This document shows positions 44,081 to 52,385 of a stretch of DNA of 64,000 nucleotides, piece by piece. The stretch's first letter is position 1. The number at the start of each line of letters is the position of its first letter. The position numbers and the translations under genes are program-made. Source of the DNA: Cupriavidus sp. AU9028 (GTDB lineage Bacteria > Pseudomonadota > Gammaproteobacteria > Burkholderiales > Burkholderiaceae); the NCBI RefSeq assembly GCF_019795295.1, contig NZ_JAIMCG010000002.1, positions 1 to 64,000 of the forward strand. The letters run 5' to 3'. Under the pieces are notes generated by a model. It made no database searches. It saw nothing but the letters and a program-made list of their open reading frames with translations, and was not told the origin of the DNA.

Positions 44081-45076
44081 TCAGTCGGCGGTGATGTTGG
44101 CTTGCTTGATGACCTTGCTCCAGCGCTCGCTCTCGCCCTTGACATAGCGTCCCAGCTCCTCGGGCGTGCCGGCGCTGATGGCCAGTCCTTCCTGCTGCGC
44201 GCGCTGGCGAAAAGCCTCGGACTGCACCGCCTTCCTGGCCGCCGCGTTCAGGCGCGCGATCGCCGCCGGGGGCGTGCCGGCCGGCACGAAGAGGCCATAC
44301 CAGCTGTCGGCGACATAGCCCGGTACGCCGCTCTCGGCAACGGTCGGCACCTTGCTGAGCGCCGGCGCCTGCGAGCGCTGCGCGGTGGTGACGGCCACCG
44401 CGCGCAGCCGGCCGGCTTCCAGATGGGGGGCCACCGACGCGGCGGTGGCAAACATCACGTCCACCTGGCCGCCAAGCAGGTCGGTCAGCGCGGGGCCGGC
44501 GCCACGGTACGGGATGTGGATCATGTCGACCCCGGCCAGATTCTTGAACAGCTCGCCGGCAAGGTGGGCCGAGGTGCCGGCCCCCATCGACGCATAGCTC
44601 ATCTTGCCGGGCTTGGCCTTCGCCGCCGCGACCAGATCCTGCACCGTGCGGATCGGGCTGTCCGGCTTGACCACCAGCACGTTGGGCGAGCGACCGACCA
44701 GCATGACCGGCGCAAACGCCTTCTCGGTATCGAACGGCAGCTTCTTGTGCAGGCTCGGATTGGTGGCATGGGCGATAGTGGCCATCACCAGCGTGTAACC
44801 GTCCGGTGCGCTCTTGGCGACCATGTCGGTGCCGATGATGGTGCCGCCGCCCGGCTTGTTGTCGATGACCACCGGCTGGCCGAGATCGTCGCCCATCGTG
44901 GTGCCCATGGCGCGGGCAATCAGGTCGGTGCCGCCTCCCGGGGCGAACGGCACCACCATGCGGATGGGCTTGTCGGGGTAGGCTGCCAGTGCCGCGCGCG
45001 GCGCGGCCGCTGCGATGGCGAAGGGAATGATCGCCGCCGCCAGGCGGCAAAGGAAGATGCGAGGAATCGATGTCAT
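44081..45076 (-). CDS. Bug/TctC-type periplasmic substrate-binding protein
   Basis: 331 residues. A Sec signal peptide (FLCRLAAAIIPFAIAAAAPR, cleavage after AALA) precedes a full Bug protein: YPDKPIRMVVPFAPGGGTD at the mature N-terminus, NKPGGGTIIGTDMVAKSAPDGYT, IPYRGAGPALTDLLGGQVDV and VPAGTPPAAIARLNAA. Bug proteins bind carboxylates for tripartite TctABC uptake; the membrane parts are not in the window, as is common. The ATG at 45076 follows AGGAGA; the open frame to 45169 is not signal-like. It is the first gene of the operon. Confidence 0.92.
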   Translation of the reverse strand: MTSIPRIFLCRLAAAIIPFAIAAAAPRAALAAYPDKPIRMVVPFAPGGGTDLIARAMGTTMGDDLGQPVVIDNKPGGGTIIGTDMVAKSAPDGYTLVMATIAHATNPSLHKKLPFDTEKAFAPVMLVGRSPNVLVVKPDSPIRTVQDLVAAAKAKPGKMSYASMGAGTSAHLAGELFKNLAGVDMIHIPYRGAGPALTDLLGGQVDVMFATAASVAPHLEAGRLRAVAVTTAQRSQAPALSKVPTVAESGVPGYVADSWYGLFVPAGTPPAAIARLNAAARKAVQSEAFRQRAQQEGLAISAGTPEELGRYVKGESERWSKVIKQANITAD

Positions 45077-45171
45077 GTCGTGTCTCCTGGTGGTTGCGAT
45101 GCCTCGGTAGCTCCGGGCCCGGCGCCTCTTTGATGAGGACAGCATAGCCCCGGCCGGTCGATCGCACACCC

Positions 45172-45192
45172 TTCCAATTCCATTCCATGGAA
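45172..45192. promoter_or_regulatory. TTCCA-rich operator-like site with ATTCCATGGAAT palindrome
   Basis: Three TTCCA copies (45172-45176, 45178-45182, 45183-45187) and one TGGAA (45188-45192) lie in one block about 100 bases before the Bug gene start; the last pair is the centre of a perfect 12-base palindrome (45182-45193). TTCCA/TGGAA half-sites are typical of IclR-family operators, and an IclR gene closes this operon. Binding is inferred. Confidence 0.45.
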
Positions 45193-45303
45193 TTTACCCC
45201 CGACCGCGCTCCGGCGGCGCGCAAGGCGCCCGGGCACGGCATGGGCGAGCTGGCCCGTTGGCCGAGGCCGCAAAGGTGCTGGCCGGACGCGGTCGGCGTC
45301 GCC

Positions 45304-45333
45304 TTGGCGGCCATTACGGAAATCCGCTATGCT
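45304..45333 (+). promoter_or_regulatory. Candidate sigma-70 promoter of the PmrAB-like module
   Basis: TTGGCG (45304-45309) and TATGCT (45328-45333) are separated by 18 bases and lie about 85 bases before the response-regulator start. The gap 45077-45417 (341 bases) otherwise holds only this and the TTCCA-rich site; no gene is seen there. Confidence 0.35.
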
Positions 45334-45417
45334 CCACGCACTCCGGCCACCAAGTCGCCTTCACCCCCGCCTTTCCGGTGCAGGCATGAGCCGCGGCAAA
45401 TCTCCCGCACTTGCCCT

Positions 45418-46098
45418 ATGCGCGTTCTGCTGGTCGAGGACGACTCCGAAATCTGCGCCAACCTCTACGACTACCTGGCGTCGCGAGGTCATCAGGTCGA
45501 TGCCGCATCCAACGGCCTGGTCGCGCTGCACCTGGCCAGCTCCCACGGCTTCGATGCCATCGTGCTGGACCTAGGGCTGCCGGGCATGGACGGCCTGACC
45601 TTCGCGCAGCGGCTGCGGCGCGATGCACGTCTGGCCACTCCCATCCTGATGCTGACCGCGCGGGACACCCTTGACGACAAGCTGGCCGGATTCGAAGCCG
45701 GCGCCGACGACTACCTGGTCAAGCCGTACGCGATGAAGGAAGTCGAGGCGCGGCTGCTGGCGCTGGTCAGGCGGGCGCAGGGCCGGGTGGTGGACGACCG
45801 GCTGCGGCTCGGCCAGCTCGAGTACGACCCCGCCAGCGGCGAGCTGCGATGGCGAGGCCGGCAGGTCACGCTGCCGCCGAAGTCGATGCAACTGCTGGTG
45901 GCCCTGCTGCGGCGCCCGGGCCAGCTGTTCAGCCGTGCGGAACTGGAAGTGCTGCTGTGGGGCGAGGAACAGGCGACCAGCGATGCGCTGCGCACGCATA
46001 TCGCGCAGGTCCGCCGCGCGTTGCAGGGCGAGGACGGCCGCTGCCCCCTGGTGACCGTGCACGGCCGTGGATACCGACTGGTCGATCCCGATGCCTGA
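45418..46098 (+). CDS. OmpR-family response regulator (PmrA/QseB-like)
   Basis: 226 residues: a receiver domain (1-120) with the acidic pair in LLVEDDSE, phosphorylation site D51 in AIVLDLGLPGMDG, conserved Thr in LMLTARD and Lys in DDYLVKPYAM, then a winged-helix DNA-binding domain (about 130-225; LRTHIAQVRRAL, VTVHGRGYRLV). It is followed, with an 8-base overlap, by its sensor kinase and then by an eptA-type gene, so by context it resembles PmrA/BasR or QseB. The ATG at 45418 is chosen because VLLVEDD should be at the very N-terminus; the longer open frame is not receiver-like. Confidence 0.85.
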   Translation: MRVLLVEDDSEICANLYDYLASRGHQVDAASNGLVALHLASSHGFDAIVLDLGLPGMDGLTFAQRLRRDARLATPILMLTARDTLDDKLAGFEAGADDYLVKPYAMKEVEARLLALVRRAQGRVVDDRLRLGQLEYDPASGELRWRGRQVTLPPKSMQLLVALLRRPGQLFSRAELEVLLWGEEQATSDALRTHIAQVRRALQGEDGRCPLVTVHGRGYRLVDPDA

Positions 46099-47329
46099 AC
46101 AGGAGCGCCGCAGTCTTCGCAAGCGCCTGGTCTGGGCGTTCTTCCTGCTGACCACGTTCGTACTGATGGTCCTGGTCGCGGCCTTGTTCATCGTCGGCGA
46201 GGCGCAGGAGCGCGACTTGATCGACGAGGTGGTGAACTCCGCGCTGGATAGCGCCATCGTGCAGGGCATGACCAGCCAGCGTGGCGTGCTCGGCGAGCAC
46301 CTTACCGTGTATCGCGCACCGATCGGCGCCGTTCCGCCGGGGATGCCGGCGCCAGTGGCATCGTGGCCAACCGGATTGCACACCTTCGTCACGGGCGAGA
46401 CCGAGTATCACATCGGCATCCGCGAACACAACGGCGAGCGGCTTTACCTGTTCTATGACGAAACCGGCTATGCCAGGCGCATGGGGCTGCTGTACTGGTC
46501 TCTGGCGCTGGGCGGCGTCCTGCTGTCCCTGCTCGCCCTGTGGCTCGGCTCGCGCATCGCCCGCTCGGTGCTGCGCCAGTTCGAGCAGCTCGCGTCGCGG
46601 ATAACCAGCGGTGAAGGCCCGCTCGCCCGGGCGGACCAGGATCGCGAGGTGGCGGTGCTGGCCCGGGCCCTCGACGACTATCGTGCGCGCAATGCGGCAC
46701 TGATCGCCCGGGAACGGGACTTTACCGCCAACGTCAGCCACGAACTGCGCACGCCGTTGACCCGGATCCGCACCAGCGCCGAGCTGGTCGCCGAGGGCCT
46801 TGACGCGGACGGCACGCGGGCAAGACGGATCGTGGCGGCCGTCGACGAGCTGGAGCGGCGGCTGAAGGGTCTGCTGTTCCTGGCCCGTGGCGACGCCCCG
46901 CCCGATGTGCGCGATGTCCGGCTGCGGCAGCTGGTGCAGGCGCAACTGGAACCCTACCGGGACAGCTGTGAGGCGCGCGGCGTGGCACTGCGCAACTGCG
47001 TGCCGGACCAGGCCACCGTGCCCGCGGACCCCGACCTGCTGGCCCTGCTGTTCGACAATCTGGTGCGCAACGCGGTGCAGTTCACCGAACGTGGCTCCAT
47101 CGTCGCCAGCTTTGAAGACGGCTGGCTGTCGCTGCGCGACACCGGCATCGGCATCCCCGCCGAGCGCCAGCAACAGGTCTTCGACCGGCATTTCCGCATG
47201 GAGGGCTTCAGCCAGGGATCGGGCCTCGGCCTTTCGATCGTGCGGGAAGCCGCCATCCGGTGCGGCTGGGCCTGGCATATCGATAGCCACCTGGGACAGG
47301 GCACGGAAATCCGCGTCAAGCTGGCATAG
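46091..47329 (+). CDS. Sensor histidine kinase (PmrB/QseC-like)
   Basis: 412 residues. Two transmembrane helices (about 13-36 and 133-155) flank a roughly 95-residue periplasmic sensor. A HAMP-like linker follows, then the kinase: H217 in NVSHELRTPLTRI, N box LLFDNLVRNAV, G1 DTGIGIP, F box and G2 GSGLGLSIV. The sensor has no long acidic ExxE iron motif like enterobacterial PmrB, so the stimulus is unknown. It starts inside the end of the response regulator gene (8-base overlap, ATGCCTGA). Confidence 0.87.
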   Translation: MPEQERRSLRKRLVWAFFLLTTFVLMVLVAALFIVGEAQERDLIDEVVNSALDSAIVQGMTSQRGVLGEHLTVYRAPIGAVPPGMPAPVASWPTGLHTFVTGETEYHIGIREHNGERLYLFYDETGYARRMGLLYWSLALGGVLLSLLALWLGSRIARSVLRQFEQLASRITSGEGPLARADQDREVAVLARALDDYRARNAALIARERDFTANVSHELRTPLTRIRTSAELVAEGLDADGTRARRIVAAVDELERRLKGLLFLARGDAPPDVRDVRLRQLVQAQLEPYRDSCEARGVALRNCVPDQATVPADPDLLALLFDNLVRNAVQFTERGSIVASFEDGWLSLRDTGIGIPAERQQQVFDRHFRMEGFSQGSGLGLSIVREAAIRCGWAWHIDSHLGQGTEIRVKLA

Positions 47330-47345
47330 CCCCGGCCCACAAAAC

Positions 47346-47373
47346 CCTCACAAATCCCCAGCAGTATCCTCAC
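47346..47373 (+). promoter_or_regulatory. Direct repeat CCTCAC, spaced 22 bases, before eptA
   Basis: CCTCAC occurs at 47346-47351 and 47368-47373, two helical turns apart and 25 bases before the eptA start. OmpR-type regulators often bind direct repeats, so this could be a site for the neighbouring response regulator, but no conventional PmrA box (CTTAAT-type) was seen. Confidence 0.25.
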
Positions 47374-47397
47374 GGCCGCATTGCTACCTTGTGCGGC

Positions 47398-49074
47398 ATG
47401 ATACTGCCTCGCCCCGCCGCCTTGCTGCATGCCTGGAGCCGAGCGGCCCGCCGCCCTGGCGCGGTGCCGCTGCGGGTCGAATGGCTTACGGTGTCCCTCG
47501 CGCTGTTCCTGCTCGTCTTCTGCAACGTCCCGTTCTGGAGCCGCTTGCTGGCGGTGCATCCCCTGCTGCCGGCCAATGCGGCCGGCCTGCTTGCCGCCTT
47601 CGCCTTCCTGCTTGTCACCCTTCATCTGGCGCTGCACCTGCTGGCGTGGCCGTGGGTCCTTCGTCCCGTGGGGACAGTGCTTCTGCTCTCCGGTGCCGTG
47701 GTGTCGTACTTCGCGGGCCGGTATGGGGTCATGGTCGACGTCGAGATGGTCCGCAATGCGCTGCAGACCGATGCGCGCGAAGCGTGGGATCTGGTGACCC
47801 CGGGACTCGCCGCCCATGTCGCCGCGCTGGGCGTTCTACCTGCCTTTCTGCTCTGGAGAACACCGATCCGCTGGCGCTCGCCCGGCAGGGAGATCGTCAA
47901 CAAGGGGCTGGTCGTCCTGGCCTCGGTGGTGCTGTTGGCGGGCATAGGGCTTCCCTGCTACCAGACGTTTTCCGCCGTGGCGCGCAACCACCGCGAGCTG
48001 CGCCTGCTGCTGACCCCGCTCAACCTTCTGCAGGCGACCAGCCGCTACGTTCGGCACCACGGAACATCGCCGCAAGCCGTGGTGCCTTTCGGCACCGACG
48101 CGGTGCGGGTCGCGTCCTCGCCGCAGCGGTCGCGCCCCGCCGTCACCGTCCTGGTCATTGGAGAGACGGCGCGCGCCGACCATTTCTCCTTGAACGGCTA
48201 CCCTCGCGACACCAATCCCCTGCTGTCGCGCGAGCCTGGCCTGATCAGCTTTGCGGATACCTGGTCCTGCGGCACCGAGACCGCCGTTTCCCTGCCGTGC
48301 ATGTTCTCGGGCCTGACGCGCAAGGACTTCGACGTGGACCAGGCCAGCCGCCAGGAAGGACTGCTCGACATACTGCAGCGGGCGGGACTCGAAGTGGAAT
48401 GGCAGGACAACCAGTCCGGCTGCAAGGGCGTCTGCGACCGCGTAGTCCATGCAACGGTAAAGGCCGCAACCTCTCCTGGGCGTTGCACCGAGCATGGCTG
48501 CCTCGACGAGGCGCTGCTGGAGGGGCTGGGATCCAGGCTGGATCGTCTGGACCGGGATGCCGTGATCGTCCTGCACATGATGGGCAGCCACGGGCCCGCC
48601 TATCACCACCGCTATCCCGCCAGTTCCGGCGTGTTCCGGCCGGCGTGCGGAACGAGCGAACTGGACCAGTGCAGCCGCGAGGAGATCGTCAACGCGTACG
48701 ACAACTCCATCCGCTACACCGACACCGTTCTCGCCGGGCTCCTCGGCATTCTTCGCCAGCACGGCGACCGGCTCGATACGGCGATGATCTACGTCTCGGA
48801 CCACGGCGAATCGCTCGGCGAGCATGGCCTCTACCTGCATGGCACGCCTTACGCGCTCGCTCCGGATGGACAGAAGCACGTGCCGATGCTGATGTGGTTC
48901 TCCGACGGTTTCCAGCGCGACTTCGGCGTCGACACCGATTGCCTGCGCAAGCGCCGGACCTCGGCCTTCTCGCATGACCATCTCTTTCACTCCATGCTCG
49001 GCCTGCTGGACGTGCACACCGGCGTCTACCGGCGCGGCCTGGACCTCTTCGCCGACTGCCGGTCCATGCCCTGA
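47398..49074 (+). CDS. eptA: EptA-type lipid A phosphoethanolamine transferase
   Basis: 558 residues. Four to five transmembrane helices fill about 25-190, followed by a periplasmic sulfatase-like domain with the nucleophile T257 in IGETARADHFSLNGY and metal-binding motifs SCGTETAVSLPCMFSG and YVSDHGESLGEHGLYLHG. Cysteine pairs around 290-345 and 410-420 fit the disulfides of this family. It transfers phosphoethanolamine from phosphatidylethanolamine to lipid A, which lowers binding of cationic peptides such as polymyxin. The start is ATG 47398 (TTG 47389 is also in frame). Two CCTCAC copies 22 bases apart (47346, 47368) lie just before it. Confidence 0.9.
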   Translation: MILPRPAALLHAWSRAARRPGAVPLRVEWLTVSLALFLLVFCNVPFWSRLLAVHPLLPANAAGLLAAFAFLLVTLHLALHLLAWPWVLRPVGTVLLLSGAVVSYFAGRYGVMVDVEMVRNALQTDAREAWDLVTPGLAAHVAALGVLPAFLLWRTPIRWRSPGREIVNKGLVVLASVVLLAGIGLPCYQTFSAVARNHRELRLLLTPLNLLQATSRYVRHHGTSPQAVVPFGTDAVRVASSPQRSRPAVTVLVIGETARADHFSLNGYPRDTNPLLSREPGLISFADTWSCGTETAVSLPCMFSGLTRKDFDVDQASRQEGLLDILQRAGLEVEWQDNQSGCKGVCDRVVHATVKAATSPGRCTEHGCLDEALLEGLGSRLDRLDRDAVIVLHMMGSHGPAYHHRYPASSGVFRPACGTSELDQCSREEIVNAYDNSIRYTDTVLAGLLGILRQHGDRLDTAMIYVSDHGESLGEHGLYLHGTPYALAPDGQKHVPMLMWFSDGFQRDFGVDTDCLRKRRTSAFSHDHLFHSMLGLLDVHTGVYRRGLDLFADCRSMP

Positions 49075-49155
49075 GCAGTAACGCTGCGGCCGGAGTACCA
49101 TAAACGCCGACGAGCAGTAGCCAGGCAAACAGGGGAAACGGCGAGGAGAACTGCA

Positions 49156-49893
49156 GTGGATTCAGGCATGGTGAAATCGGCCAACCGGGTCTTCGATCTG
49201 CTCGAGCTGTTCGAGCGCGAGCGGCGACCGCTGCGGGTCGGCGAGATCGTCGACCGGCTGGGCCTGCCGCAGTCGAGCGCGTCGATGCTGCTGCGCACGC
49301 TGGTCGCGCGCGGCTATCTTGAATTCGATGCGCAGACGCGCACGTTCTGCCCGTCGGTCCGGGTGTCCTTCCTTTGCCACTGGACCGCCCGCAAGCATGG
49401 CGCCGGCGCCACCGTGCATGACGCGATGCGGCGGTTGTCGGAAGAGACCGGCGAGACCGTGCTGCTCGGACGGCAAAGCGGCATCATGCTGCAATACCTG
49501 TCGGTGGTGGAGTCGCGCCACGCGTTGCGGCTGACTGCCGTCTCCGGGGGCATGCGGCCGATGCATCTGACCGCGATCGGCATCATGCTGATGAGCCGGA
49601 TGGACGACGACGAGGTGGGACGGCTGATCAGGCGCTACAACGCCGAACGCAAGCCCGGCCTGCCCGCCGCGAAACTGCCCGACACGCTGCGCGACGTCAG
49701 GCAGGCCCGCGAACAGGGCTACTACGAGTCGGCCAACCTTGCCACGCCTGGGGCCGGCGTGCTGGCCACGCTGCTGGCCACGCCGATCCGCGGGCAGTGG
49801 CTCGGCATTGGCACCGGCGGGCCGGTCGCCCGGCTTCACGCACGCAGGAAGCAGCTTCTTCCCGCCGTGCTCGCGGTCGCGCGCAGCTGCTGA
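49156..49893 (+). CDS. IclR-family transcriptional regulator
   Basis: 245 residues. The winged helix-turn-helix spans about 5-65 (SANRVFDLLELFERERRPLR, then LPQSSASMLLRTLVARGYL), followed by the IclR ligand domain (GETVLLGRQSGIMLQYLSVV, MHLTAIGIMLMSRM). The start is GTG at 49156 with GGAG 9 bases upstream; ATG at 49168 is possible. It is convergent with the CitE-like gene 15 bases away, and a candidate for the regulator that binds the paired palindromes at 50908-50956. Confidence 0.85.
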   Translation: MDSGMVKSANRVFDLLELFERERRPLRVGEIVDRLGLPQSSASMLLRTLVARGYLEFDAQTRTFCPSVRVSFLCHWTARKHGAGATVHDAMRRLSEETGETVLLGRQSGIMLQYLSVVESRHALRLTAVSGGMRPMHLTAIGIMLMSRMDDDEVGRLIRRYNAERKPGLPAAKLPDTLRDVRQAREQGYYESANLATPGAGVLATLLATPIRGQWLGIGTGGPVARLHARRKQLLPAVLAVARSC

Positions 49894-49908
49894 CGGCTAC
49901 GCGCCGGT

Positions 49909-50817
49909 TCACTGCGCGCGCGCGGCGCGGGCCGCTTCGATGGCGTCGACCCGCACCAGCAGCCGCTGCGCCTGCTCCAGATGCAGGCGTTCCACCATCT
50001 TGCCGTCCAGGTTGATCACGCCGGCATCGCGATGCTCGTCGCGGGCGAAGGCCGCGACGATGCGGCGCGCTTCATCCACCTGTTCCCCGGTGGGAGCAAA
50101 GGCCGCGTTGGCCCCGTCGATCTGCGAAGGATGGATCAGCGTCTTGCCATCGAACGCCATCCGCACCCCCTGCGTGAGCTCCGCCGCGAAGCCGGCCTGA
50201 TCGCTGAAGTCGTTCCACACCCCATCGAGGATATCGACCCGGTGGCGTTTCGCGGCCAGCACGGCGTGCATCAGCCAGGGCAGCAGATAGCGCCGCTCGT
50301 CGCCGGCGAACACGCCGGTCTCCTTGGCCAGATCGTTGGTGCCCACTACAAGGCAGTCCAGCCGCGGACTGGAGGCACAGCCCGCCGCGACGATGGCGTC
50401 GAGCCGATGGATCGCGTGCGCCGTTTCCACCATGGCCCACAGCCGCGGCGGCCGCGCCCAGTCCAGCTTGCCGCTCGCCTGCGCGAAGGCGGCGATATCG
50501 CACGGGTCCTCGACCTTGGGCAGCAGCACCGCGTCGACACCAAGCCGGGCCGCCAGGGCGAGGTCCTTCTCGAAGTCGGCAGAGCCGAGCCCGTTGACCC
50601 GCAGCACGATCTCCTGGGAGGGGCGGCTTGCGGCGAGAGCGTCGGTCAACTGCTGCCGTGCGGTCTCCTTCATCGCCGGCGCCACCGCATCCTCCAGATC
50701 GAAGACGATGGCGTCGCAGGGAAGGCCGCCGGCCTTGCCGATGGCGCGGGCATTGGAGCCCGGAACATAGAGCACCGATCGGCGCAGGCGTGGAATGTCG
50801 TCGGTCATGGCTGTCAT
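49909..50817 (-). CDS. CitE-like CoA-ester lyase (HpcH/HpaI family)
   Basis: 302 residues. The TIM-barrel of the CitE/HpcH family begins RRSVLYVPGSNARAIGKAGG and contains AIVFDLEDAVAP (metal-binding Glu/Asp), VLLPKVEDP (beta-strand 4 glutamate), CLVVGTNDLAKETG and DGKTLIHPSQID. Enzymes of this group split citramalyl-CoA, malyl-CoA or related 3-hydroxyacyl-CoA esters. It is divergent from the PrpD operon, with the two palindromes between, so it is probably coregulated. An ATG at 50808 is an alternative start; no ribosome site favours either. Confidence 0.85.
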   Translation of the reverse strand: MTAMTDDIPRLRRSVLYVPGSNARAIGKAGGLPCDAIVFDLEDAVAPAMKETARQQLTDALAASRPSQEIVLRVNGLGSADFEKDLALAARLGVDAVLLPKVEDPCDIAAFAQASGKLDWARPPRLWAMVETAHAIHRLDAIVAAGCASSPRLDCLVVGTNDLAKETGVFAGDERRYLLPWLMHAVLAAKRHRVDILDGVWNDFSDQAGFAAELTQGVRMAFDGKTLIHPSQIDGANAAFAPTGEQVDEARRIVAAFARDEHRDAGVINLDGKMVERLHLEQAQRLLVRVDAIEAARAARAQ

Positions 50818-50907
50818 GAAAAGAGTCGAAAGTTGCTTGCCGATACGCAAGGCCCGTGCGCAAGGCCCGGTGCGGCTCGAGTCTGACCGGACCATCGCAC
50901 CCGGTCA

Positions 50908-50921
50908 ATCACATATGTGAT
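50908..50921. promoter_or_regulatory. Operator palindrome ATCACATATGTGAT, copy 1
   Basis: A perfect 14-base palindrome in the divergent region between the CitE-like gene and the PrpD operon, 87 bases before the CitE-like start. An identical copy lies 35 bases further along. Two exact copies make chance very unlikely and point to a dimeric regulator, perhaps of the IclR or GntR type. Confidence 0.75.
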
Positions 50922-50942
50922 GGATTGAGGCAATCGGCATTC

Positions 50943-50956
50943 ATCACATATGTGAT
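50943..50956. promoter_or_regulatory. Operator palindrome ATCACATATGTGAT, copy 2
   Basis: The second exact copy, 35 bases centre to centre from the first. It overlaps a possible -10 for the plus-strand operon: TTGAGG at 50925-50930, then ATATGT at 50948-50953 with 17 bases between. Binding there would repress the PrpD operon. Confidence 0.75.
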
Positions 50957-51035
50957 GCCCGTCGCGGCCCGGCTGGGAAATACTGCCCTCACCTCAACGA
51001 GCGACCCCCGCAAGCCGGGCACATCGAAGGTGGAC

Positions 51036-52385
51036 ATGGACCCATCCGCAAAGACCCTGACAGGGTATACGCAAGCCGTCGCGCAGTGGATCAGCACGGT
51101 GAACGACGAGGAAATCGGCGCGGCGGCCTTCGTCTGGGCCCGCCACGCGCTGCTGGACTGGCTCGCGGTATCGATCGCCGCGGCCGACGAGCCGCTGGTG
51201 CGGATGCTGGCCGACGAGTACGGCGACGAGGACGGACCCTGCTCGCTGCTGCGCGGCGGAGGCGCGCGGCCGGCCGATGCGGCGCTGATCAACGGCTCGG
51301 CTGGCCACGCACTGGACTTCGACGACGTCGCCTCGGCAATGCGCGGCCATCCCACCGTGCCGGTGGCGCCCGCGGCGCTGGCCCTGGCGCAGTTGCAGGG
51401 GTCGAGCGGCCGCGAGCTGTTGCGCGCGCTGGTGATCGGCCACGAGATCGAATCGCGCATTGGCGAGCGCCTGGGCGATGCCCAATACCGCTTCGGCCTG
51501 CACCCGACGGGCACCACCGGCGCGCTCGGCGCCGCCGCGGCGTGTGCCCGGCTGATGGCGCTGGACCAGGGCAGCACCGCCCATGCGCTGGGACTGGCCG
51601 CGACCCAGGCCTCCGGCCTGAAGTCGATGTTCGGCACCATGGCCAAGCCGCTGCACGCGGGCAAGGCGGCCATGCACGGGGTGATGGCGGCGCGGCTGGC
51701 GGCCCGCGGCTTCACGGCCAATACCGCGGCGCTGGAATGCCCGCAGGGCTTCGCCGCGACGCAGGCACCCGGTGGCGATGCGTTGCCCGACGACTTCGAG
51801 CGGCGCGACGGCATGGCGATCGAGAAGACCCTGTTCAAGTACCACGCCTCCTGCTACCTGACGCACTCCACGCTGGAAGCGGTGGCGCAGCTGCGCCGGC
51901 AGCATGGGCTGGAACTGCACGACATGGAATCGATGACGGTGCTGGTCGCCGGCCCCCATCGCGGCGTCTGCGATATCGCCAGTCCGCGCACCGGCCTCGA
52001 AATCAAGTTTGCGATCCAGCATCTGGCGGCGATGGCGCTGGACGGCCGGGCGACCGCATCGCTGGACGCCTATACCGAGCAACAGGCCACCGATCCGAGA
52101 CTGGTACGCGCTCGCGAGCGGGTCGCGCTGCGCACCGACCAGCCTGGCGAGCGCAACACCGCGACGGTGGAAATCCACACACGCGATGGGCGCACCTTGC
52201 GGCAAAGCGCCAATGTCGCCGTGCCGGCCAAGGACCTGGACCAGCAATGGCAGAAGCTCGCTGCCAAGGCGCAGGCCATCGTCACGCCGGTATTGGGCGC
52301 CGCCCGCTTTGGCCGGCTGGTGGAGGCGGTGCAATCGCTGGACCGGCTGACTTCCGTTGACCCCCTGTTCGAGGCTATCCGATGA
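51036..52385 (+). CDS. MmgE/PrpD-family protein
   Basis: 449 residues, the usual size of the family, which includes 2-methylcitrate dehydratase and cis-aconitate decarboxylase. Landmarks are HALLDWLAVSIAAADEPLV, INGSAGHALDFDDVASAMRG (conserved His and Asp pair), LGLAATQASGLKSMFGTMAK with HAGKAAMHGVMAARLAARGF, and KYHASCYLTHSTLEA. The reaction is probably a dehydration or decarboxylation of a tricarboxylate-like substrate. The ATG at 51036 has an AAGGTGG ribosome site; the longer frame from 50856 crosses both palindromes and is not protein-like. It starts a tightly overlapped operon. Confidence 0.85.
   Translation: MDPSAKTLTGYTQAVAQWISTVNDEEIGAAAFVWARHALLDWLAVSIAAADEPLVRMLADEYGDEDGPCSLLRGGGARPADAALINGSAGHALDFDDVASAMRGHPTVPVAPAALALAQLQGSSGRELLRALVIGHEIESRIGERLGDAQYRFGLHPTGTTGALGAAAACARLMALDQGSTAHALGLAATQASGLKSMFGTMAKPLHAGKAAMHGVMAARLAARGFTANTAALECPQGFAATQAPGGDALPDDFERRDGMAIEKTLFKYHASCYLTHSTLEAVAQLRRQHGLELHDMESMTVLVAGPHRGVCDIASPRTGLEIKFAIQHLAAMALDGRATASLDAYTEQQATDPRLVRARERVALRTDQPGERNTATVEIHTRDGRTLRQSANVAVPAKDLDQQWQKLAAKAQAIVTPVLGAARFGRLVEAVQSLDRLTSVDPLFEAIR

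Noticed and set aside
50856-51035. Extending the PrpD-family protein 60 residues upstream
   Set aside because: The extension crosses both palindromes and the promoter and has no ribosome site; the start at 51036 has one and fits family length.
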